Below, in pieces: positions 1 to 7,405 of a stretch of 64,000 nucleotides of DNA. The stretch is taken from positions 1,042,001-1,106,000 of the forward strand of contig NZ_CABFVU010000002.1 of the NCBI RefSeq assembly GCF_902150045.1, given 5' to 3'. Origin of the DNA: Chitinophaga polysaccharea. Lineage in GTDB: Bacteria; Bacteroidota; Bacteroidia; Chitinophagales; Chitinophagaceae. Under the pieces are notes generated by a model. It searched no databases. It was not told the origin of the DNA and saw nothing but the letters and a program-made list of their open reading frames with translations. Both the position numbers and the translations under genes were made by a program. Each line of letters opens with the position of its first letter. Position 1 is the stretch's first letter.

Positions 1-563
1 CTCACTATCATGTCGAATTCCGGCAGGCCCGCCACCTGCACGGTATTCAGGGCATCCATATGCAGGAAATTAACCTCCAGCCGTAACCGCGCTGCATTGC
101 TGCGGGCCACTTCCAGCGCGCCTTCACTTACATCTATGGCAGATACCTGTGCATCCGGCAATGATTTTTTCAGGGCCAGCGGAATACATCCGCTGCCGGT
201 GCCCACATCCAGCAGGTGAAGCCTGTGGCGGTGTGCAGCGTCATGTACCATCCATTCCACCAGCTCTTCTGTTTCAGGGCGGGGGATCAGTACATTTTTA
301 TTTACCAGCAGCTCCATACCGTAAAACCAGCTGCTGCCGGTAATATACCGTACCGGTTCATGCCGTTGCAGGGCTTCTATGGCCAATTTCAGCCGCTGAT
401 TCTGATCGGGGGAAAGGATCTTTGTTTTATGAACAATCCGGTCCAGTTTACTCATGCCCGTTAGGTATTCCATTACAATATGGGCAATATTGGCGGCTTC
501 CCGCTCATCATATAGGTCACTGATGGCGCCTGTAATATAGGTAAAGGCCGTTTGTATAGTCAA
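1..563 (-). CDS. prmC: Release factor glutamine methyltransferase PrmC (partial)
   Basis: This is the N-terminal part of the SAM-dependent methyltransferase that methylates the Gln of the GGQ motif in peptide-chain release factors. About 187 codons are visible and the gene runs off the left edge of the window. The helical N-terminal domain (YDEREAANIA) is followed by RYITG, IPRPETEELVEW and the SAM-binding loop LDVGTGSGCIPLAL. The cut falls just before the expected catalytic NPPY motif, so that residue set cannot be checked. The start is set at TTG 563-561 because family similarity extends upstream of the first in-frame ATG (473). It is divergent from ribD, with about 100 bp between them holding candidate promoters for both. 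Confidence 0.9.
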   Translation of the reverse strand, partial: MTIQTAFTYITGAISDLYDEREAANIAHIVMEYLTGMSKLDRIVHKTKILSPDQNQRLKLAIEALQRHEPVRYITGSSWFYGMELLVNKNVLIPRPETEELVEWMVHDAAHRHRLHLLDVGTGSGCIPLALKKSLPDAQVSAIDVSEGALEVARSNAARLRLEVNFLHMDALNTVQVAGLPEFDMIV

Positions 564-635
564 TATAATCAGTTTAAGAAAATGTGAGAGGAAAAATGCA
601 GACCTGTGGCGGCTTTTTCCATTCGGTAAAAACGA

Positions 636-651
636 TACATTTGCAAAAATA
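636..651. promoter_or_regulatory. Back-to-back -7 elements for prmC and ribD
   Basis: TACATTTG (636-643, plus strand) matches the Bacteroidota -7 consensus TAnnTTTG and lies 26 bp before the ribD ATG. Directly adjoining it, CAAAAATA (644-651) reads TATTTTTG on the minus strand, toward prmC. The -33 elements are poor: TTTT at 614-617 for the plus strand, and none clear for the minus strand. This is a consensus match only. Confidence 0.4.
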
Positions 652-669
652 TTACTTCGCCTGGTGATT

Positions 670-1713
670 ATGAATAGCACATTCAATGAATTTTATATGC
701 AGCGTTGCCTGGAACTGGCCGCTATGGGCGCCGGACAGGTGGCGCCTAATCCCATGGTGGGCGCCGTATTGGTGCACCAGGGGCGCATCATCGGCGAAGG
801 CTATCACCGGCAATACGGGCAGGCCCATGCTGAGGTGAACTGTGTGAACAGCGTAGCAGAGGAGGAACGCTCACTTATCCCGCTGGCTACCATGTATGTA
901 AGCCTGGAGCCCTGTGCACATCATGGTAAAACGCCGCCCTGCGCAGATCTTATCGTGGCACAGGGAATAAAACAGGTGGTGATCGGCTGCGTGGATACCT
1001 TTTCAGCCGTAGCAGGAAAAGGTATAGAGAAGCTGGAAAAAGCAGGCATACAGGTGGAAACAGGCGTGCTGGAAGCAGAATGCCGGCAAATCAACCGCCG
1101 CTTTTTTACCTTTCACGAACAGCAGCGGCCTTATATTGTACTGAAATGGGCACAAAGCCGCAATGGCCTGGTGGCCGGCGCCGGCGGTGTACCGGTGCGG
1201 ATATCCAATAAGTACAGCGATCGGCTGGTGCACAAATGGCGCAGCGAGGAAATGGGCATCCTGGCAGGTACCCGCACCGCTATTAACGACAACCCCCGGC
1301 TTAATAACCGGCTGTGGACAGGGAAAGACCCGGTTCGCATTATCATAGACCGCCACCTCCAGGTGCCGCGCTCACATCATGTATGGGATGGCAGTATTCC
1401 TACTATTTTTATTACGGCCAATGCCGCGGAAACCCACGGCCTTACTGAAACCCTGTCCCTCGATTTCAGCGCCGCACTGCTGCCACAGCTGATGCAGCAA
1501 TTGCACCTGCGGCAAATACAGAGCATCCTCGTGGAAGGAGGCAGCACTACGCTGCAGCAATTTATTGCAGCCGGCCTGTGGGATGAGGCCCGGGTTATAA
1601 CAGGTACGGATACACTGCCGGAAGGACCCGCAGCACCGGTGCTCACCAATGCCTCGCTTACGCATACCCTGCAGGTGGCGGGCGACCGCATTGATTTTTA
1701 TCATCCCGCGTAG
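670..1713 (+). CDS. ribD: Bifunctional riboflavin biosynthesis deaminase/reductase RibD
   Basis: RibD catalyses the second and third steps of riboflavin synthesis: deamination of the diaminopyrimidine ribosyl phosphate, then NADPH-dependent reduction of its ribose. The N-terminal cytidine-deaminase-like domain shows the zinc site HAE (residues 53-55) and PCAHHGKTPPC (81-91). The C-terminal half (from about 147) is the DHFR-like RibD_C reductase, with VLKWAQS, GILAGTRTAINDNPRLN and the late VEGGSTTLQQF motif. At 347 aa it has the usual length. A GTG two codons upstream (664) is possible, but ATG 670 gives the normal N-terminus. No other rib gene or FMN riboswitch is adjacent. Confidence 0.95.
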   Translation: MNSTFNEFYMQRCLELAAMGAGQVAPNPMVGAVLVHQGRIIGEGYHRQYGQAHAEVNCVNSVAEEERSLIPLATMYVSLEPCAHHGKTPPCADLIVAQGIKQVVIGCVDTFSAVAGKGIEKLEKAGIQVETGVLEAECRQINRRFFTFHEQQRPYIVLKWAQSRNGLVAGAGGVPVRISNKYSDRLVHKWRSEEMGILAGTRTAINDNPRLNNRLWTGKDPVRIIIDRHLQVPRSHHVWDGSIPTIFITANAAETHGLTETLSLDFSAALLPQLMQQLHLRQIQSILVEGGSTTLQQFIAAGLWDEARVITGTDTLPEGPAAPVLTNASLTHTLQVAGDRIDFYHPA

Positions 1714-1739
1714 TTTTAAACGCGTATTAAATTATTTTG

Positions 1740-2342
1740 ATGGAGGTTTATTTTACAATTGATAAAACAGCTGTAGCAGAGTTTAAAGACAGGGGAAGCA
1801 AATTCCTGGCCTACGCTTTTCCCGTTAAATCGCCGGAGGAAGTGAAAGAATGCCTGGGAGAAGTGAAAAAAGAACACCCCAAGGCCACCCATCATTGTTA
1901 TGCCTACCGCCTTGGTACTGCAGGGCTGCAGTTCCGCGCCAGCGACGATGGAGAGCCTTCCGGTTCTGCGGGCAAACCCATCCTGGGACAGATAGACAGT
2001 AAGCAGATTACGGATGTGCTCATTGTGGTGGTCCGCTATTTCGGCGGAAGCCTGCTTGGCGTGCCCGGGCTCATTAATGCGTATAAGATGAGTGCAGCCA
2101 TGGTACTGCAGCTGATCCCCGTGATCCAGAAAAATATAGAGGCAAAATACCATCTCAGCTTCGACTATACCATTATGAACGATGTAATGATGGTAGTAAA
2201 GCAAAATAACTGCACCGTTATTTCCCAGGAGCTCCAGCTGTTCTGCGAAATGGTGATCGGTGTTCCGAAATCAGGTGAGGAGCTATGCCTGCTGCGCTTA
2301 AAGGATATTTACGGATTACAGGTACAGCCACAAAAATCCTGA
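1740..2342 (+). CDS. IMPACT/YigZ-family (UPF0029) protein
   Basis: This 200-aa member of the conserved IMPACT/YigZ family shows the diagnostic blocks HHCYAYRLG (51-59), SDDGEPSGSAGKP (68-80) and VVVRYFGG followed by LGVPGLI (97-112). YigZ relatives have a ribosomal-protein-S5-like N-terminal fold and an RRF-like C-terminal domain. A translation-related role is proposed for the eukaryotic relatives, but the bacterial biochemistry is not settled. It follows ribD by 26 bp on the same strand and is probably cotranscribed. A TTG codon sits directly before the chosen ATG. Confidence 0.88.
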   Translation: MEVYFTIDKTAVAEFKDRGSKFLAYAFPVKSPEEVKECLGEVKKEHPKATHHCYAYRLGTAGLQFRASDDGEPSGSAGKPILGQIDSKQITDVLIVVVRYFGGSLLGVPGLINAYKMSAAMVLQLIPVIQKNIEAKYHLSFDYTIMNDVMMVVKQNNCTVISQELQLFCEMVIGVPKSGEELCLLRLKDIYGLQVQPQKS

Positions 2343-2353
2343 CCCACCTTAAG

Positions 2354-2417
2354 GATGATCCTGGTTCGCAGTCACGTGTTATAACATGTAGATAGGAATC
2401 CGTACATCAGGATCATC
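2354..2417. repeat. Inverted repeat downstream of the YigZ-family gene
   Basis: GATGATCCTG (2354-2363) pairs with CAGGATCATC (2408-2417) across a 44-nt loop. It follows the stop of the YigZ-family gene and may help end that transcript, although no U-tract follows. The rest of the gap up to 2617 is AT-rich and contains TATTTTTG (2482-2489), a possible -7 element for vgrG without a convincing -33. Confidence 0.3.
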
Positions 2418-2617
2418 TCCCCAAAAAATTAACCCGGAAATATTTGAAATGAGCCGGATGTAATATAAATTTCCTTAAATTTATTTTTGTTAACTAGGAT
2501 TTTCTTAACCCGTTTTCCGGTGTTTTTTTGAGATGGAGACCTGCGCGGAATGCAGTCCCCATCTGCCTTTTCAGATCAGATATAGGAACCATATTAATAT
2601 TAAAAGCCCCCCTGTAT

Positions 2618-4426
2618 ATGTTACATACCATAACAACCGTATCTATTGCTGACAAACAGTTTAAACAATTTCATTCATTACGCCTGGAACAACAGTTACA
2701 GGGACATCATTATTTTGAGCTGAAAATAGGGTACGACTGGCTGCAGGAACTGGGGCCAGGTATGGTATCAGCTACCAAGGCTTTCCTGGGAAAGGAAGTG
2801 AGCATTACCATCCAGGCGTTTGAACAGTTGCAGTCGTATGAGCCCCTTATTTTCAACGGCATTGTGATGTCTGTAAGCTCAGGGAAGGAAAGCGACGGTA
2901 CACACGGGTTTTGTGCGATCCGCGGATACAGCCCTACTATCCTGCTGAACAACGATCTGCATATACAGGCCTTTGAAAACCAGGATCTCGCCACTATCGT
3001 GAACACTACACTGAAAGCCTGCGGCCCCTATGTGGCACGTCCTCTGGTAGATCCCGGTACCACATCAACGCTGAAGTATATTGTGCAATACAAGGAAAAT
3101 TCGTTCGATTTTCTCCGCCGCCTCTCCGAGCGCTTCGGCGAATGGTTCTTTTACAACGGGCAACAGCTGGTTTTCGGGAAATACCAGCCCAGGGAAGTAT
3201 CACTGGTACACCTGGTTGACCTCATGAGCTTCGACCTGGAAATGAAAGTACAACCCAACAACCAGCAGTTGCACGGGTACGATTACCGGAACAGTAAAGT
3301 AGTGGAAAACACTACGCTGGCACAGCCTGCCGGAAAGGTGAACGACTATACCTCACATGTACAGGGGCTCAGCGAAAAATTGTACAGCAATACTTCTACC
3401 TATAAAATGAATCATGCGTTTACCAGCAATGCCAAAGCCGAACTGGATACACTGATCACCCGCCAGAAAAAAGGGCGCATGGCTGCCATGGTACAGCTGA
3501 AAGGCAGTAGCAGGCAAACTTCCCTGCGGGTGGGAGATCATATCTCCATCAGGGAAAATGTATACGCAAATGACGACCACGGTAAATTTATGATATGGGG
3601 GCTTACGCATCATGTAACCGGCAATGGCGACTATTACAACGAGTTTGAAGGTATTCCTGCAGATGCGGCAGCACCACCGGTGAACCTGGAAAATATCCCC
3701 TTCAGTGAAGCGCAGAGCGCCACTGTGGTAGATAATCATGACCCTAAAGACCTGGGACGGGTAAGGGCCCGCTTTAAATGGCAGCAACAGGGCATGACCC
3801 CCTGGATGAGAGTGGTAGCCCCCCACGGCGGCGGCAGTAAAGGCATGTACATGGTACCGGAAAAAGGAGAGGAAGTGGTAGTGGATTTTGAAGGCGGTAA
3901 TCCTGAACTGCCCTTTGTACTGGGAACTACCTACAACGGGGAAGGCAAATCAGGATTTGGCACCGCCAATAACGATATGAAAGCCATCCGTACCCGCACC
4001 GGTATCTCTATTTTACTGAATGATGCCGATGGCAGTGTCACTATCCTGGATAAATCGGGTAACAAGATCTTCATAGATGGTACTGATAAAATGTCTCTCT
4101 TCGCAAAAAATAAAATGGAGATCTCTTCCAAGGAAGTCACCATCACTTCCGAAAAATTTTCCATAGGCGCCTCAGAGCAAGGCTCTATTGTAGCCAAGAA
4201 AGGAATTTACCTCGAAGGTTCCGAAACTGTGACCGTAAATAGTAAGGATGCCATAGTAAAAGGAGGAGACTCGCTCACACTGATATCTAAAGACCTGCTC
4301 GCCTCCGGAAGCAAAAATGCCAATATTACCGGCGCTTCTGTAATGGTAAACGGGACTAAAGATGTTACTGTTAGCGGTAACGGAGATGTAGTGGTTTCCG
4401 GTGGACTGGTGAAAATAAATTCCTGA
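2618..4426 (+). CDS. VgrG-type spike protein (type VI secretion, Rhs-associated)
   Basis: This 602-aa spike protein would sit at the tip of a contractile injection apparatus and carry effectors. The N-terminal two thirds matches the phage gp27-like base, including YKENSFDFLRRLSERFGEWFF. It is followed by a gp5-like OB fold (VRARFKWQQQGMTPWMRVV, then GEEVVVDFEGGNPE and PFVLGTTYNG). The tail is a beta-prism built from short V/I-rich repeats such as VTITS, VTVNS and VTVSG. ATG 2618 (MLHTITTVS) is chosen over the ATG at 2528, because the extra 30 residues look non-coding. It leads the Rhs cluster. No sheath, tube, baseplate or ClpV genes are in the window, so the secretion apparatus must be encoded elsewhere. 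Confidence 0.85.
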   Translation: MLHTITTVSIADKQFKQFHSLRLEQQLQGHHYFELKIGYDWLQELGPGMVSATKAFLGKEVSITIQAFEQLQSYEPLIFNGIVMSVSSGKESDGTHGFCAIRGYSPTILLNNDLHIQAFENQDLATIVNTTLKACGPYVARPLVDPGTTSTLKYIVQYKENSFDFLRRLSERFGEWFFYNGQQLVFGKYQPREVSLVHLVDLMSFDLEMKVQPNNQQLHGYDYRNSKVVENTTLAQPAGKVNDYTSHVQGLSEKLYSNTSTYKMNHAFTSNAKAELDTLITRQKKGRMAAMVQLKGSSRQTSLRVGDHISIRENVYANDDHGKFMIWGLTHHVTGNGDYYNEFEGIPADAAAPPVNLENIPFSEAQSATVVDNHDPKDLGRVRARFKWQQQGMTPWMRVVAPHGGGSKGMYMVPEKGEEVVVDFEGGNPELPFVLGTTYNGEGKSGFGTANNDMKAIRTRTGISILLNDADGSVTILDKSGNKIFIDGTDKMSLFAKNKMEISSKEVTITSEKFSIGASEQGSIVAKKGIYLEGSETVTVNSKDAIVKGGDSLTLISKDLLASGSKNANITGASVMVNGTKDVTVSGNGDVVVSGGLVKINS

Positions 4427-4443
4427 TCCTCTAAAGCCAACTT

Positions 4444-5814
4444 ATGACCACCTCACCAACTATAGGACAGGAATTTCATAAAGTAAGGGATACATGGGCT
4501 ACCGCCGACAGTGACCGGCGCTGGAAGCTGGCCATCTGGCTGGTACAATATGCCGATGTGGATATCATCGATAAGTTCCTGGAAACAGAACGTACTGCCA
4601 TTGGCGTTTTTAAGGAGATATTTTTCCGGTTTGATACGCCTTACCAGGAAGATCATACTGCTTATGAAACAGCATTGTGGAATGAATACCTGGAATGGTT
4701 TGAACCACTGCCACGCGAAGAGTATGATGTATACCAGGCACTGAAAAAAGACGGGCTGCTGAAAACAGACTATCATCCGGACCGCAGCCTGCCGCCAACA
4801 GTACAAAGCATCTGGAAGGAACTGCGCCGGCTTATGGGATGTATCCGCGGACTTGAAGACACCGGCTGCTGTGTTTATTTTCCTCCCCTGAGAACCGATC
4901 AGCCTGATGCAGGCAGCTGGTATACCGATGTACTTAAAAAAGGACTGCCTGAAGGCATCCGGTTAGTAACCATTGATGTGGTAACCAACCCCCGTATCAC
5001 TATCCCCAAAGTATTTACAGAAAAGGTAAAAATATTACAGCCATCCCTCCAGATGGTGGCAGCAATTAACCATGAAATGGACAAAGGGGGTGGTAATTCC
5101 GATACCATCAGCACAGATGCCCGTTTCCGTAAACAGATCCGCAAAGTGCTGGATTGTACCACGCAACCGGGCACGCCGGCACTGGACCAGGAAGTGGCTG
5201 CACTGCTTTCCCTCAGCAAAAAAATGGGCGGGGAAGTACATGAAGTGGCCGGCATCATGATCGCTGCACAGGCTTATTTCATGGCGCGGGAATCTGATAA
5301 AAGCGCAGGCTATGCCAACAAAGCGATCCGGTTGTCGAGGCAGCTGATGGATAAAGGAGATCCTGCAGGATACCCCACCTGGAAATCCTGTATTATGATC
5401 CATGCAGCTATACTGGCGGGCAAAAAGAAAAGAAAACAGGCCATCGCGCTTTATGAAGCGCTGGCGCTGGAAGCTGTGAACAAAGGCGATGCCTTTATGA
5501 TCATGGAAGGATACCGGCTTTGCGGACATCTGCATTATGAGCTGGGCCAGATGAACACAGCATTTGAAAATCTGTTGCTTGCCATGACCGGTGGCAGCTA
5601 CCTGGAACGGGAAGTAAGAAGGCAGTCTACCTTCCTTCACGCAGCTGCTATGGCTGTACACCTATGTGAGAAGGTCAGGGGACCTGAAGATCTCCGTATA
5701 CTGGAAAGCAACCTGCAGGAATTGCTGGGCGACGACTGGAATACACTGTTACAGGCGGAGGGCATGGACAAAGCCACCGTAAGACGCAAATCCACATTGT
5801 TTGAGTTTAACTAA
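4444..5814 (+). CDS. Unrecognised 456-aa VgrG/Rhs-linked protein (candidate adaptor)
   Basis: I do not recognise this family. The protein is soluble, with no signal peptide or membrane segment. Residues 1-130 are helical and acidic/aromatic-rich. Residues about 140-200 look like an alpha/beta segment (CCVYFPPLR, GIRLVTIDVV). Residues about 255-440 form regular helical pairs resembling TPR repeats (AGIMIAAQAYFMA, ALYEALALEAV, YELGQMNTAFENLLLAM). It starts 17 bp after vgrG and ends 34 bp before the first rhs gene, so the three are almost certainly one operon. The position and helical-repeat architecture suggest a cytoplasmic adaptor or chaperone that loads the Rhs N-terminus onto VgrG. That is inference only; it is not similar in size to EagR, DUF4123 or DUF2169 adaptors. 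Confidence 0.6.
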   Translation: MTTSPTIGQEFHKVRDTWATADSDRRWKLAIWLVQYADVDIIDKFLETERTAIGVFKEIFFRFDTPYQEDHTAYETALWNEYLEWFEPLPREEYDVYQALKKDGLLKTDYHPDRSLPPTVQSIWKELRRLMGCIRGLEDTGCCVYFPPLRTDQPDAGSWYTDVLKKGLPEGIRLVTIDVVTNPRITIPKVFTEKVKILQPSLQMVAAINHEMDKGGGNSDTISTDARFRKQIRKVLDCTTQPGTPALDQEVAALLSLSKKMGGEVHEVAGIMIAAQAYFMARESDKSAGYANKAIRLSRQLMDKGDPAGYPTWKSCIMIHAAILAGKKKRKQAIALYEALALEAVNKGDAFMIMEGYRLCGHLHYELGQMNTAFENLLLAMTGGSYLEREVRRQSTFLHAAAMAVHLCEKVRGPEDLRILESNLQELLGDDWNTLLQAEGMDKATVRRKSTLFEFN

Positions 5815-7405
5815 GACCGTATCCCGCCGGGGATAAAGTAATCATATCATGGCTGTAGAAAATAAAGGCTTCGGGGCATTATTTGCAGAAAAGAAAAACT
5901 CACTGGACCATATCCAGAAAGGAATGGCCAGTATATTACCGGCTTTCCCCGGAATGCCCGCTGCAAAATATTTTGACCTCGGTATAGGCATAGATTTTCA
6001 TGATTCGGTATTTCCTCCTTCTCCCTTATTACCGGTGCCTCATATCGGTATGGTGTTCGATATCATAGGAGCTATAATGGCCGCCATTGCCAGCGTAGTG
6101 CCGCCACCTCCGCCACCGCCGCCAGTGGAGGAAGGAAAAGAGCCGGAGCAGCAACCATTCTCGCTGGCAGCTACGGCACAAATGCTGGTGCATGCCCTGA
6201 GCCCTTCAGTAAAAGTACATAACCAGTGGGTAGCAAATGCAGGTACACCCATCCTGCATTTGCCCGCTATCATAGCACACCTGCCGTTTCCCATTGTGAA
6301 GCCGAAAGCCGCTTCCGAAATGTGGATGGGCAGTTCTACCGTGCTGGCAGATGGTGGTCCCTTTTCCACCCAGTTTCACCCGGCATTATCGTGTAACCTT
6401 GTGGGGTTACCATCTCCGCCACGGCTCAATAAAAAAAGTTCCGCCTTCGCCCTGATGGCGCCCACTTCAGTACTGCTGATCATGACATCCTCCGGGAAAC
6501 CGGTGCTGGTAGGCGGTCCACCAATTATCGACCTGTTCCAGCTGATGTTTAAGCTGGGCCTGAAAGGATTGTCAAAAGCAGCAGGGGCGGCCCTGCAGAA
6601 GGTGATCAATAAAATAGAAAGCCGCTTTCCCAAACTGGCAGGCATACTGCAGGACTTTAAGTGTAAAAGGTTTGGAGAGCCCGTGGATGCAGCAAGCGGG
6701 CAGGTGGTTTCTTCCAATATAGATTTTCAGTTACCGGGGCCTATACCACTGGTATGGGAACGCACCTATTACAGCAGCGCGGAAGTACCCGGCCCATTGG
6801 GCTACAACTGGCATCACAGCTATCACCTCAGCGTGTATGACCTGCGTAATGGTTACTTCAGTATACGCCTGGCAGACGGCCGCGAAACAGTAATGCCTGC
6901 ACTACCTGCAGGCGGCAGTTACTTTAACAGGATAGAACAATTATGGTGGCGCCGCGACAACAGCGGGTATTACCTGGAGAGTAAAGACCAACTTACCTAT
7001 CGGTTCCATGCAAAACCGGCACATGACGGAAGTTGTATGCTTTCTGAAATCCTCAACCCCGCAGGATTCCATATACAGTTCCGGTATAACGGGCACGGCT
7101 ATCTGCAACAGATCATCGACAGCAGCAACCGCGTGCTGCAGGTAACCACAGATGAGCAGGGCCGTATTGAATGCATTCATACCTACAAAGCAGCCACCCG
7201 TATTAACCTGGTGCGCTATGCCTATGATGAAGCAGGAAATATGGTGAGCACCACCAATGCGCGGGATGTGAGCAAATACTTTTTTTACAAAGGACATTTA
7301 CTGGTGCGGTTAACAACCAAAACCGGGATGAACTTCTACTGGGAATATGACGGCAGCGGGGAAAACGCCCGTTGTATACATACCTGGGGAGATGGAGGAG
7401 TACTG
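5815..7405 (+). repeat. Near-identical rhs 5' block, copy 1
   Basis: This is the first of two direct copies, offset by 4,835 bp, covering the leader (differing at a few positions), the start codon and about 520 codons of rhs. Roughly the first 880 bp of the two coding regions appear identical. Only scattered substitutions occur up to about 7405, where divergence rises sharply. The other copy is at 10650-12240. Confidence 0.92.

Noticed and set aside
1003..1704. Several 70-117 codon minus-strand frames within ribD
   Set aside because: Antisense shadows of a well-supported conserved gene.
6040..6717. Long minus-strand frames inside both rhs genes, identical in the two copies
   Set aside because: They are antisense shadows of a conserved duplicated coding block; the sense strand explains the conservation.
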